A DNA stretch of 64,000 bases from Acidobacteriota bacterium (GTDB taxonomy: Bacteria > Acidobacteriota > Blastocatellia > Pyrinomonadales > Pyrinomonadaceae), in assembly GCA_003223935.1 (NCBI GenBank), contig QHXQ01000051.1:1-64000 (forward strand), in the 5' to 3' direction. The notes beneath the pieces were generated by a model, which worked only from the letters and a program-made list of their open reading frames with translations, was not told the DNA's origin and made no database searches. How positions within the stretch are numbered: the first letter of the stretch is position 1; each line of letters starts with the position of its first letter. Positions 55,278-64,000 of the stretch are shown one piece after another. The position numbers were made by a program, and so were the translations under genes.

Positions 55278-57431
55278 ATGACCACTACACAGAAATCACG
55301 TGCCCGTATCCTGATCGCGGACGACGAGCCGCAGATCAGAGAGATGCTGCACGAATTATTGAGCGACGACTACGACTGTCAAGAGGTCGCCTCCGCCGAA
55401 GAGGCGCTCGCACTACTCTGCACCGAGAGTTTCCAACTCGTCTTGAGCGACATCACGATGTCCGGTCTGTCTGGTCTCGACATGGTGCCGCAGGTGCTTA
55501 AGCTCGCGCCCGACACCGTCGTCATCATGATCAGCGGCGAGCAGAACATCGAGAGCGCGATTCGCGCCATGCGCGTCGGCGCGTTCGACTACGTGACCAA
55601 ACCGTTCGCCATTCAACACGTCGAGGCGGCGGTCGAGCGCGCGCTCGACTATCAAGCGCTGCGCGCCGCCAAACGCTACTACGAAAATTTTCTCGAAGAG
55701 ATCGTGCGCCAGCGCACGGCCGAGTTGCACAAGACCAATCAGACCTTGCGCACGCTGATCGCGGCCGCGCCGCTCGCCATCTTCGCGCTCGACGAGGCCG
55801 CCCGCCTGACCATGTGGAATCCGGCCGCCGCGCAAATCTTCGGTTGGACGGAAGCGGAAGTCTTGGGCCGCACGTTGCCGCTCGCGTTGGTGGCTGACGA
55901 AGCGCAGCAGCCGACTTGGTTGCAGGCCGCGCTCAGGCACGAGCCGACGAGCGGCGACGAGGCGCGCGTCCGGCGCAGAGATGGGACGGAGGTTGACGTG
56001 AACGTCTGGACGGCTGCGCTCACGGACGCCGACGGCGCGGGCCACGGCACGATGGTCGTCATGGCCGACATCAGCGAGCGCAAACAAGCCGAGGCGCGCA
56101 TCAACTTCCTCGCCTATCACGATACCTTGACGAATCTGCCGAACCGCGTCCTGTTTGAAGATCGCCTCGTGCAGTCTTTGAACCTCGTGCAGCGCCACAG
56201 CCAGATGCTGGCCGTGCTCTTCGTCGCGCCGGATCGGTTCAAGAAGTTCACAGACACTTTGGGCCACGCCGCCGGCGATCAACTCTTATGCGCCGTCGCC
56301 GAGCGGCTGCGCGGAAACTTGCGCGACGGCGACACGGTCGCGCGCTTCGAGGGCGAAGAGTTTTCGCTCCTGCTCAGTTCGATCAACGGCACGGAGGACG
56401 CGGCGGCCGTGGCGCGTTGGATTCAACAGGCGCTTAGCCCGCCGTTCAAAGTTGAAGGACACGAGCTTTACCTGACCGCCAGCATCGGCATCGGTCTCTA
56501 TCCATACGACGGCGCGGACGCGCAGAGCTTGTTGAAGAACGCAGGCGCGGCGCTCTATCGCGCGAAGCAACAGGGCGGCAATCAATATCAGTTCTACACG
56601 GCCGACATGAACGAGCGCGCGCTCAAACGTTTGGCCTTAGAGAACAACTTGCGGCGTGCGATCGACGCCGAAGAGTTCGTCGTCTATTACCAGCCGCAGA
56701 TGAGCGGCGACACCGGCCGGATCGTCGGCATGGAGGCGCTCGTGCGTTGGCAGCAGCCGGAGTTGGGTCTCGTCCCGCCATCCGACTTCATCCCGCTCGC
56801 CGAAGATACAGGGCTGATCGAACCGATCGGCACGTGGGTCTTGCGCACGGCACTCGAACAGACGAAGCGCTGGCAGACGCGGGGGCTGCCCATCCAGCGC
56901 GTCGCGGTCAACCTGTCCGCGCGCCAATTTCAACGGCCCGATCTCGCCGGCATGGTCGCCGGGCTGTTGGCCGAGACGGGCGTTAGCCCTAACTGCCTTG
57001 AGTTGGAACTGACCGAAAGCTCGATCATGCACGATACGACGGGCGCAATCGCCGTGCTGCGCGAGTTGCAGCAGATGGGTGTGCGCGTCGCCGTAGACGA
57101 CTTCGGCGCGGGCTATTCGTCGCTCGCTTATCTGAAGCACCTGCCGATTGATGTATTAAAGATCGATCAGGCGTTCGTCCGCGACATGACGAGCGACCCG
57201 AACGACGCCGCCATAGTGATGGCCATCATCACGCTGGCGCACAGCTTGAAGTTGCGCGTCGTCGCCGAAGGCGTCGAGACCGAAGAACACTTGCGCTTCC
57301 TGCGGCTGCTGCGCTGCGACGAGATGCAAGGCTATCTGTTCAGCAGGCCGCTGCCGGCAACCGAGTTCGAGCACCTGCTCGAAGGGCAACAGACAGACGT
57401 GGGGCAAAATCTCTCCGCGCTCCATGTTTAG
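55278..57431 (+). CDS. REC-PAS-GGDEF-EAL protein, probable c-di-GMP phosphodiesterase
   Basis: A 717-residue response regulator. Receiver (12-125, Asp in 'QLVLSDITMSG'), PAS (~150-270), GGDEF (~275-430) and EAL (~450-700). The GGDEF signature is degenerate: 'RFEGEEF' in place of RxGGDEF, so cyclase activity is doubtful. The EAL half is intact: 'GMEALVRW', 'LELTESSIM', 'VDDFGAGYSSLAYL', 'DVLKIDQAFV', 'EGVETEEH' and 'QGYLFSRPLP'. The expected activity is c-di-GMP hydrolysis, perhaps with GTP binding by the GGDEF part as control. Its receiver could be served by the hybrid kinase just upstream. It is a candidate to change the ligand level of the GEMM riboswitch at 2.1 kb. Confidence 0.92.
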   Translation: MTTTQKSRARILIADDEPQIREMLHELLSDDYDCQEVASAEEALALLCTESFQLVLSDITMSGLSGLDMVPQVLKLAPDTVVIMISGEQNIESAIRAMRVGAFDYVTKPFAIQHVEAAVERALDYQALRAAKRYYENFLEEIVRQRTAELHKTNQTLRTLIAAAPLAIFALDEAARLTMWNPAAAQIFGWTEAEVLGRTLPLALVADEAQQPTWLQAALRHEPTSGDEARVRRRDGTEVDVNVWTAALTDADGAGHGTMVVMADISERKQAEARINFLAYHDTLTNLPNRVLFEDRLVQSLNLVQRHSQMLAVLFVAPDRFKKFTDTLGHAAGDQLLCAVAERLRGNLRDGDTVARFEGEEFSLLLSSINGTEDAAAVARWIQQALSPPFKVEGHELYLTASIGIGLYPYDGADAQSLLKNAGAALYRAKQQGGNQYQFYTADMNERALKRLALENNLRRAIDAEEFVVYYQPQMSGDTGRIVGMEALVRWQQPELGLVPPSDFIPLAEDTGLIEPIGTWVLRTALEQTKRWQTRGLPIQRVAVNLSARQFQRPDLAGMVAGLLAETGVSPNCLELELTESSIMHDTTGAIAVLRELQQMGVRVAVDDFGAGYSSLAYLKHLPIDVLKIDQAFVRDMTSDPNDAAIVMAIITLAHSLKLRVVAEGVETEEHLRFLRLLRCDEMQGYLFSRPLPATEFEHLLEGQQTDVGQNLSALHV

Positions 57432-57478
57432 CGTGTGCACCTTAGTTAAACGGAAGGCGCGCCGAAAGTGAAAGCACA

Positions 57479-58972
57479 ATGATTAATTCTGATCGCGTAT
57501 TCATGTTGCCGGAAGAACCCGAACGCTCCCATCGTGAGCTAGCACCAAGAGACGTGAAGCCCTTGAGCAAACTACAAGCACTCGTAATTGACGACGAATC
57601 GCAGGTGCGCGACTTCGTGGCCGAAGTTTTGCGCGACGCTGATTGGGCGGTGGACGAAGCCGACAGCGCCGAGCGCGCCTTCGAGTTGTTGCGCGAACGG
57701 CGCTATACGCTCGTCTTCTGCGACGTGATGCTCTCCGGCAGCGCCGACGGCTTCACAGTCCTGCGCCGGCTGACGCAGGAGCAATCCGAAGCGCACATCG
57801 TCTTGATGACCGGCTACGGCTCGGCCGCAGGCGCGCTCGACGCCACAGCCTTCGGCGCGCTCGACTATCTTTTAAAACCCTTCAGCTTCGCCGAAGTGCA
57901 GGACGTGGCGGACGCCGTGCGGCGGCGCGTCGAACGGCAGCCGCGCGCTTCGGTCGAGGCCGAGCGGGCCGCTTACGTGCACACGTCCGATCTCGATCTG
58001 ATCGGGCGCAGCGCCGCCTTCGTCAAAGTGATGAAACTCGTGGGCCGGCTCGCGGCGACGAATCTGCCCGTCCTGATCACGGGCGAATCGGGCACGGGCA
58101 AAGAGGTCGTGGCGCGCGCCATTCACCGGCGCAGCGCCCGTGCCGATAAGCCTTTCGTCGCCGTCAACTGCGGCGCGCTCCCGGCAGAGTTGATCGAGTC
58201 GGAACTGTTCGGGCACGTCAAAGGCTCCTTCACCGGCGCGCACGCAGACCGTGTGGGCTTGTGGGAAGAAGCCAACGGCGGCACGGTCTTCTTGGACGAG
58301 ATCACGGAGACGACGCCCGCGTTTCAAGTGAAACTTTTGCGCGCCTTGCAGGAGGGCGAGATCAGGCGCGTCGGCTCGAACCGCACGGTCTATGTTGACG
58401 TGCGCGTGATCGCGGCGACGAACCGCGACCCCGAACCCGAAGTCGCAGAGAAACGCTTCCGGCAAGATTTGTTCTATCGCTTGAACGCCGTCAGTCTGCA
58501 CCTGCCGCCGCTGCGCGAACGGCGCGAAGACATCATGCCGCTCGCGCGCCACTTCGCCACGCGCGCGCGGCCCACAGGTGCGCCCGCGCTCCATTTCTCA
58601 CGCGACGCCGCGCATGTGCTCGAAAACTATGCTTGGCCCGGCAACATACGCGAACTTGAAAATGCCGTCGTGCGCGCCGCAGCCCTGTGCGACAACACAG
58701 TCCGCACGGACGATCTGCCCGAACGCATACGCGAACAGCACGGGGCCGAAGCCGCCAACGACTCGCCCGCAAGCGACATCATCGGCGAGAGCGGGCCGGA
58801 ACAGACGACTGAATGGCCGACGCTCGCCGAAGTCGAAGGGCGCTATGTCGCGCGCGTCCTCGCCCACACGGGCGGCAACAAACAGGCCGCCGCGCGGCTC
58901 CTGAACGTTGACCGCAAGACGCTCCAACGTATGATCCAACGCCACCACCTCGCGCCGCACGGCGACGCTTGA
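57479..58972 (+). CDS. NtrC-family sigma54-dependent response regulator
   Basis: A 497-residue regulator with a ~35-residue N-terminal extension, receiver domain (Asp in 'LVFCDVMLSGSADG'), AAA+ domain with Walker A 'GESGTGKEVVARAIH', 'GSFTGA' contact loop, Walker B 'GGTVFLDEITE', and Fis-type helix-turn-helix ('NKQAAARLLNVDRKTLQRMIQRH'). It is a second such regulator in the window, closely similar to that at 26565 in the AAA+ part. No dedicated kinase lies next to it except the hybrid kinase two genes upstream. It probably controls sigma54 promoters in response to this signalling block. Confidence 0.93.
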   Translation: MINSDRVFMLPEEPERSHRELAPRDVKPLSKLQALVIDDESQVRDFVAEVLRDADWAVDEADSAERAFELLRERRYTLVFCDVMLSGSADGFTVLRRLTQEQSEAHIVLMTGYGSAAGALDATAFGALDYLLKPFSFAEVQDVADAVRRRVERQPRASVEAERAAYVHTSDLDLIGRSAAFVKVMKLVGRLAATNLPVLITGESGTGKEVVARAIHRRSARADKPFVAVNCGALPAELIESELFGHVKGSFTGAHADRVGLWEEANGGTVFLDEITETTPAFQVKLLRALQEGEIRRVGSNRTVYVDVRVIAATNRDPEPEVAEKRFRQDLFYRLNAVSLHLPPLRERREDIMPLARHFATRARPTGAPALHFSRDAAHVLENYAWPGNIRELENAVVRAAALCDNTVRTDDLPERIREQHGAEAANDSPASDIIGESGPEQTTEWPTLAEVEGRYVARVLAHTGGNKQAAARLLNVDRKTLQRMIQRHHLAPHGDA

Positions 58973-59101
58973 TACACCCGCACACCTAAGGTTCATATTT
59001 CATTACCGCAGGATCAATGCTATGTTAGTCTGCTGCTGACTCGCTTCCGTTTCTTATGCCTCCTTCGTGCGGCGCGAACAGAGACATCGGGAGTTCTGGC
59101 C

Positions 59102-60889
59102 ATGAGAAGATTATTCAAGGCGCAGAAAAGTTTTTGCTTGCTGACCATGCTGGCGCTGCTGCTGCTCGCGGCGCTCGTCCCGTCGGCGCGGCCACAGCGC
59201 AGGCGCGACGCTCAATCGCCACCGGCCACGACCCCTACGCCAAACGCCAAACGATTTGCGCTCGTCATCGGCAACACGGCCTATGAGTCTGCACCGTTGA
59301 AGAATCCGGTCAACGATGCGCGGGCGATGGCGCAGGCGTTGCGCGAATGCAGCTTCGATGTGCTTGAGCGCGAGAATGTGACGCAGACGGAGATGAAGCA
59401 GACGATTCGTACGTTCGGCGAGCGCCTGCGCGGCGGCGGGCGCGAAGCTATCGGCTTGTTCTACTACGCCGGTCACGGCGTGCAGGTGCGCGATAGAAAC
59501 TACTTGATTCCGGTGCGCGCTACGGTCAACAGCGAAGAGGAGGTCGAGTACGAAGCGGTTGATGTCGGGTTTGTGATGGCGCAGATGGAGGCGGCCGAGA
59601 ACGACTTGAACATCATCATCCTCGATGCCTGCCGCGACAACCCTTATGCGCACAGCTTTCGCTCGGTCAGTAGAGGCTTGGCGCAGATGAACGCACCGAC
59701 TAGCACGCTCATCGCCTACGCGACCGCGCCGGGTCGGACGGCGAGCGACGGCTTAGGCGCGAATGGGCTGTACACGGCCGAGTTGCTGGCGGCAATGCGC
59801 ACGCCGGGACTGCCGATAGAGGATGTCTTCAAGCAGGTGCGGATCAGGGTGCGCGAAAGGAGCGCCGGGCAACAAGTGCCTTGGGAAGCATCGTCGCTCG
59901 TCGGGGATTTCTATTTCACTCCGCCAAAGAAAAGCGCGGCCGACGCTTCTGCCTCGCCCAGCCCGCTCCCGAGATTGACGGCTGACGAGTCGGCCCTTGA
60001 GTTGAGTTTCTGGGAGACGATTAAGAACAGTACGGACGCAGAAGATTTCAAGGACTATCTGGCGCAATATCCGAACGGCCGTTTCGCCGCTTTGGCCAAA
60101 AGGCGCGTCGCGCTGCTCACCGCGTCCACGCCGTCCACGTCAACGACGAGCAGTAATGAAACAGGGCGCACAGAGCCGAAGCCGTACGTGAAAAACGCGA
60201 ACCTGCCGGCCACAGTGACTAATCGCATCGGTCTCACGTTCGTCCTTGTTCCGCCGGGCAGCTTTATGATGGGTTCGACGAACGCGGATGACGAGCAGCC
60301 GGTGCATCAAGTGACCATCGGCGCGCCTTTCTACTTGGGCAAGTATGAGGTGACGCAAAGACAGTGGGTCGCGCTCATGGGCAGCAATCCGAGCGAGTTT
60401 AAGGGTGCAGACCATCCGGTCGAGCAAGTCTCTTGGGATGACGCGCAGGAGTTCATCCGCAAGCTGAACGCTTTGGGCGATGGCTTTGAGTATCGCTTAC
60501 CGACGGAGGCGGAATGGGAGTATGCCTGTCGCGCCGGGACGGCGGGCGACTATGCGGGCGACCTCGATGCGCTGGCTTGGTATGAAAATAACTCTAAGGG
60601 CGAGACGCATCCGGTCGGGCAGAAGCAGCCGAACAAGTTCGGGTTGTACGACATGCACGGCAACGTGTGGGAATGGTGTGCGGACATGAGTCCAGAAACT
60701 TATCAGGGCGCGCCAAAAGATGGCAGCGCGTGGTTGAACACGGACAGCCAGAAACGAATCCTGCGCGGCGGCTCTTGGGATCACGATAGCAATCATGCCC
60801 GCTCCGCCTATCGCCACTGGTTCTCGCCCAATCACCACACGCACGGCATCGGCTTTCGCGTCGCGGCCGTGCCCCGCACCTCATCTTAG
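59102..60889 (+). CDS. Secreted caspase-like (C14) - formylglycine-generating-type fusion
   Basis: A 595-residue protein with a signal peptide ('FCLLTMLALLLLAALVPSARP'). Residues ~50-275 form a caspase-like peptidase domain, with catalytic His in 'GLFYYAGHGVQV' and Cys in 'IIILDACRDNPY'. A linker with 'DAEDFKDYLAQYPNGRFAALA' follows. Residues ~370-590 are an FGE/SUMF1-like domain: 'LVPPGSFMMGSTNADDEQP', 'GKYEVTQRQWVALM', 'LPTEAEWEYACRAGT', 'MHGNVWEWCADM' and 'RILRGGSWDHD'. In true FGEs two Cys bind copper; here the corresponding Cys pair is not evident, so it may be a binding or scaffold domain. Peptide cleavage in the periplasm is likely. It lies within a block of two-component genes but is set apart by ~130 bases. 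Confidence 0.9.
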   Translation: MRRLFKAQKSFCLLTMLALLLLAALVPSARPQRRRDAQSPPATTPTPNAKRFALVIGNTAYESAPLKNPVNDARAMAQALRECSFDVLERENVTQTEMKQTIRTFGERLRGGGREAIGLFYYAGHGVQVRDRNYLIPVRATVNSEEEVEYEAVDVGFVMAQMEAAENDLNIIILDACRDNPYAHSFRSVSRGLAQMNAPTSTLIAYATAPGRTASDGLGANGLYTAELLAAMRTPGLPIEDVFKQVRIRVRERSAGQQVPWEASSLVGDFYFTPPKKSAADASASPSPLPRLTADESALELSFWETIKNSTDAEDFKDYLAQYPNGRFAALAKRRVALLTASTPSTSTTSSNETGRTEPKPYVKNANLPATVTNRIGLTFVLVPPGSFMMGSTNADDEQPVHQVTIGAPFYLGKYEVTQRQWVALMGSNPSEFKGADHPVEQVSWDDAQEFIRKLNALGDGFEYRLPTEAEWEYACRAGTAGDYAGDLDALAWYENNSKGETHPVGQKQPNKFGLYDMHGNVWEWCADMSPETYQGAPKDGSAWLNTDSQKRILRGGSWDHDSNHARSAYRHWFSPNHHTHGIGFRVAAVPRTSS

Positions 60890-61110
60890 CGCGCTCGGCA
60901 CTCGCCATTGAGTTAAGCGGCGCAAGCGCACTTCGCGCCCTCACATCGTAGTCTCAGCACCCCTCTGGCACAGTGAATGCTCTCATACTTATCGGCAGCG
61001 TCTGCGCGCTGTCTTTGGTGTGAGACGCATGGGCGTGCTGCCCCACGCCGGCCGTTAAGCGTCCCTGTCCGCCCTAACCGATTTTTGCCGCGCAACAGCT
61101 TTAAGACTAG

Positions 61111-62508
61111 ATGGGACGACACATGCCTCGTACTGATGCATTACTGAACACGCCCGCTCTCGTCTCGCCTTTCAACCCGGAGGCCATCACCGACGAAGAC
61201 CGGCGCATCCTCATCGTGGACGATGAAGAGCCTGTGCGCACTCTCTTCGCTGCCTGTCTCGGCGAGCGCTACCTGTGTGCGACCGCCGCGAATGCCGAAG
61301 AAGCATTGGTGCGGCTCGCCGCAGAGACTTACGCGCTGGTCTTAAGCGATATAAGCATGCCGGGCTTGAGCGGCGTCGAACTGTTGCGCCGCATCGTCGC
61401 GCGCTACCCCGATACGGCCGTCATCATCATCTCCGGCATTGACCGCACCCAGCGTGTCCTTGATGCCATCCGGCTCGGCGCGTTCGATTATCTGATCAAG
61501 CCGTGCGAGTTGGACGTGTTGGAGTTGAGCGTCGAACGCGCGCTCGAACGGCGCGCGCTCCTGCGCAATGCGCGCCGCTACAAGCAAGACCTCGAACGGC
61601 GCAACGCCGAACTCGCGTGGCGCAAAGCTGAACTGGAACGCTTGCAGGCGCAGATCATCCACAGCGAGAAGATGGCCAGCTTAGGGCAACTCGCCGCCGG
61701 CATCGCACACGAGTTGAACAACCCCGCCGGCTTCATCTACGGCAACATGGAAATTCTCGCCGAGTGCGCCGCCGGCTTGGAGCGTTTGCTGAGTTATTAC
61801 GCGCGCGCGCCCATGCCGTCTGCTGTGGCCGCAGAGGTCGAGCGCATCAAAGGTGAGATTGACTACGAGCACGCGCTCGCAGACCTGCGCGACATCGTCA
61901 ACGATTGCCGTGAAGGCGCAGAACGCATCCGCGACGTGGTGCAGAACCTGCGCACCTTCTCGCGCCTCGACGAAGCCGACTTCAAAAAGATCGATCTGCA
62001 CGAAGGGATTGATTCAACCGTGCGGCTGCTCTCGCGCTACTACACGGCGGGCGGCGTCACGCTCCGCCGCGAATACGGTCAGCTACCGCTCGTTGATTGC
62101 TACGCCGGCCAACTTAATCAAGTCTGGATGAACCTGCTGGTCAACGCCGCGCAAGCAGTCGGCGGCGCAGGCGAGGTCTTAATCAAGACGAAGTTGGCCG
62201 GCGACACGGTCGTCGTCTGCGTCAGCGACACGGGCTGCGGCATCGCAGCCGAAAACCTGAAGAAGATTTTCGATCCGTTCTTCACTACCAAGCCCGTCGG
62301 CGAAGGCACAGGTCTGGGTCTGTCGATCAGCTACGGCATCATCGAGCGGCACGGCGGCACGATCAGCGTCGAGAGCATACAAGGGCAGGGCACGACCTTC
62401 ACCATCAAGCTGCCGGTCAGCGCGCGCCCGCGCGCCGAAGCGGCGGGCACGCAACGCGAATTCAGCATTGTCACGGCCCCAGTGTCAGGAGCACTTCATC
62501 GGACATGA
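61111..62508 (+). CDS. Response regulator-histidine kinase (REC-HisKA-HATPase)
   Basis: A 465-residue soluble protein: receiver (~30-150, Asp in '[14 protein letters not shown]'), coiled coil, HisKA with the phospho-His in '[20 protein letters not shown]', and HATPase with '[11 protein letters not shown]', 'DTGCGI' and '[18 protein letters not shown]'. Such REC-first kinases receive phosphate and pass it on to another receiver. The stop codon overlaps the start of the REC-HD-GYP gene by ATGA, so that protein is the natural target. The start is either 61111 or 61123; neither has a strong ribosome binding site. Confidence 0.92.
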   Translation: MGRHMPRTDALLNTPALVSPFNPEAITDEDRRILIVDDEEPVRTLFAACLGERYLCATAANAEEALVRLAAETYALVLSDISMPGLSGVELLRRIVARYPDTAVIIISGIDRTQRVLDAIRLGAFDYLIKPCELDVLELSVERALERRALLRNARRYKQDLERRNAELAWRKAELERLQAQIIHSEKMASLGQLAAGIAHELNNPAGFIYGNMEILAECAAGLERLLSYYARAPMPSAVAAEVERIKGEIDYEHALADLRDIVNDCREGAERIRDVVQNLRTFSRLDEADFKKIDLHEGIDSTVRLLSRYYTAGGVTLRREYGQLPLVDCYAGQLNQVWMNLLVNAAQAVGGAGEVLIKTKLAGDTVVVCVSDTGCGIAAENLKKIFDPFFTTKPVGEGTGLGLSISYGIIERHGGTISVESIQGQGTTFTIKLPVSARPRAEAAGTQREFSIVTAPVSGALHRT

Positions 62509-64000
62509 CTTACAAACTAATGATCGTTGACGACGAGCAAGCCAACTTGCGTCTGCTCGAACGTCTGTTTCGCCGCGACTATCAAGTCGTCACTGCCGAC
62601 TCAGGCGAAGAGGCTTTGCGTCTGCTCGCACAGCACGACGTGGCGCTCCTCATCACAGACCAACGCATGCCCGGCATGACCGGCATCGAGTTGATCAAGC
62701 ACACGGTCAGCTTGCGCCCACAGATGGTGCGCATCATCCTCACCGGCTACACGGACGTGAGCGCGCTCGTCGAAGCGATCAACTGCGGGCAGGTCTATAA
62801 GTACGTCACCAAGCCTTGGAACAACGACGAACTACGCTTGACCGTCACGCGCGCGCTCGAATACTACGAGACGAACAAAGCGCGCCACGAGTTGCTCCAT
62901 CAGAACCAGAGACTGTCCGCCCGGCTCAAAGAGATGACGCGCGGCTTTGTCCGCACCATCGCCGACGCGCTCGAAGCCAAAGATGAGTACATGCACGGGC
63001 ACGCGCGGCGCGTGAGCGGTTACGCCGTCGCGCTCGGGCGGCGGCTCGCGCTCGACGGCGCTCAGCTCGAACAACTCGAACTCGCCGCCTTTCTGCACGA
63101 CATCGGCAAGATCGGCACGCCCGACAGTCTGCTCCTCAAGCCTGCGCCACTCACAGACGAAGAGCGCGCCGTCATGCAGCTTCATCCTGAACGTGGCGCG
63201 CGCATGCTGGCGGGCATCCCCGAAATGCAGGACGTGATCGCCGCCGTCCGTCATCATCACGAGAACTACGACGGCACAGGTTATCCAGAAGGCTTGAGCG
63301 GCGCGCAGATTCCGCTCAGCGCACGCATCATCCACGTCGCAGATGCTTACGACGCGATGACCAGCCCGCGCCCGTTCCGCCAAGCGATGACGCATGAACA
63401 GGCGCTCGCACGCTTGGAAGAGCACGCGGGCACGCAGTTCGATCCGCAGGTCGTCTGCATGCTCGCAGAGTTTGAGACCATCGCACAGATTCGCCGCACC
63501 ATCGCCGCCGGTTCATGCGACGCGCTGCTCCTCCGGCCCGTCACGCACACGATTGACGTGTACGATTGCACGCCCGAAGAATTGCTCCGCCGGATCGAAA
63601 CTGAACCCGCGCTCACCGTCGCGGTCTTGCGCGAAGCGAACGCACGCGCAGGCGCGCAACCGTCGGCGCGGCTCGACGAAGCGTGCGCGCTGTTGGGTGC
63701 GGATCGTGTGCGCGAGTTGATTGCGCGCCGTTGGTTGATGGGTGTGGGCGAGTGTCGTGCGAGCGACGAAGCGGCGCGCGCGCCTGCCGTGCGCTGCGCC
63801 GTAGCTGCGCGCTTGCTCGCCGAACGCACGCGGCTCATCGCGCCGGCGGACGCTTACACTCTGGGCTTGCTGCACGACGTGGGCGAAGTGCTGCTGCGCG
63901 CGCTCTTCCCCGCAGAGATGGCGACGATTGGTGCGCTGACGGATGATGAGCGCGTCGAGCAGGAGGTCGCGCTGTTCGGCGTGGATCATGCGCAGGTCGG
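62505..64000 (+). CDS. REC-HD-GYP-HDOD protein, probable c-di-GMP phosphodiesterase (3' partial)
   Basis: Not in the ORF track because it has no stop before the window end. The ATG at 62505 overlaps the upstream kinase stop (ATGA) with 'caggag' upstream. About 498 codons are visible: receiver (1-125, Asp in 'ALLITDQRMPGMTG'), HD-GYP domain (~145-330) with 'FLHDIGKIGTPDSLL', 'VRHHHENYDGTGYPEGL' and 'ARIIHVADAYDAM', then an HDOD-like domain from about 345 ('TPEELLRRIETEPALTVAVL' and 'YTLGLLHDVGEVLL'). The HD-GYP half has all metal ligands, so c-di-GMP hydrolysis is expected; it is RpfG-like with an added HDOD part. HDOD domains act as regulatory or partner-binding domains in signalling. Confidence 0.92.
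   Translation, partial: MTYKLMIVDDEQANLRLLERLFRRDYQVVTADSGEEALRLLAQHDVALLITDQRMPGMTGIELIKHTVSLRPQMVRIILTGYTDVSALVEAINCGQVYKYVTKPWNNDELRLTVTRALEYYETNKARHELLHQNQRLSARLKEMTRGFVRTIADALEAKDEYMHGHARRVSGYAVALGRRLALDGAQLEQLELAAFLHDIGKIGTPDSLLLKPAPLTDEERAVMQLHPERGARMLAGIPEMQDVIAAVRHHHENYDGTGYPEGLSGAQIPLSARIIHVADAYDAMTSPRPFRQAMTHEQALARLEEHAGTQFDPQVVCMLAEFETIAQIRRTIAAGSCDALLLRPVTHTIDVYDCTPEELLRRIETEPALTVAVLREANARAGAQPSARLDEACALLGADRVRELIARRWLMGVGECRASDEAARAPAVRCAVAARLLAERTRLIAPADAYTLGLLHDVGEVLLRALFPAEMATIGALTDDERVEQEVALFGVDHAQV

Overview
This GC-rich window looks like a chromosomal segment of an Acidobacteriota-type bacterium. I place it near Blastocatellia or a relative from gene content only; no marker phylogeny was possible. 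The pointers are an Oar/TonB-receptor-like C-terminus, a large secreted M14 peptidase, an alternative complex III (ACIII) operon joined to an A2-type caa3 oxidase operon, secreted CHAT and caspase proteins, and many two-component and c-di-GMP proteins. Coding is dense, mostly on the + strand, and short overlaps between cistrons are common.

Layout: (1) 1-8.5 kb: the end of an outer-membrane receptor, a DmpA-type peptidase (-), a c-di-GMP-I (GEMM) riboswitch at about 2.1 kb followed by two unrecognised genes of different composition, the M14 peptidase, and an EamA permease. (2) 8.5-22.4 kb: respiratory supercluster actABCDEF, a single-TM protein, a SCO copper chaperone, coxB (with fused cytochrome c), coxA, coxC and coxD, closed by an intrinsic terminator. 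ACIII oxidises quinol and passes electrons through its c-hemes to the caa3 oxidase encoded next to it, so this is a complete quinol-to-oxygen branch. (3) 22.5-28.5 kb: a zinc-ribbon/DUF4097 protein, a His/Arg-repeat secreted peptide, a 44-aa membrane protein not in the ORF track, a histidine kinase/NtrC-type regulator pair, and a lipoprotein. (4) 28.8-37 kb: UbiB-like kinase, glycine-rich RRM protein, S21, inorganic pyrophosphatase, a small conserved protein, and LysR overlapping PEP carboxylase. (5) 37-46.8 kb: two MacB/FtsX permeases without an ATPase, an Arg-rich secreted protein, a TPR-CHAT protease-like protein, two secreted TPR/helical-repeat proteins, and a histone-H1-like Lys-rich protein. 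(6) 47-51.4 kb: a small coupled ORF, galT, galK, an amidohydrolase and an acidic small protein. (7) 51.8-64 kb: a signalling block with a histidine kinase that has lost its ATPase domain, a hybrid kinase, a REC-PAS-GGDEF-EAL protein, an NtrC-type regulator, a caspase-FGE fusion, a REC-kinase, and a REC-HD-GYP-HDOD protein running off the window. Both c-di-GMP enzymes with intact catalytic motifs are of the degrading type.

The most unusual signal is a dispersed set of short repeats with a roughly 7-bp period, usually paired as inverted arms that form hairpins. They sit at gene ends, where they supply stop codons and last residues. In two adjacent respiratory genes (actE and sco) the arms encode the hydrophobic core of the signal peptide. 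This resembles the heptameric STRR repeats known from cyanobacteria, but here it appears to have been taken into coding sequence.

Limits: all calls are from reading the sequence and the supplied translations. No homology search, structure prediction or GC computation was run. Start codons were chosen from visible Shine-Dalgarno sequences, signal peptides and overlaps.
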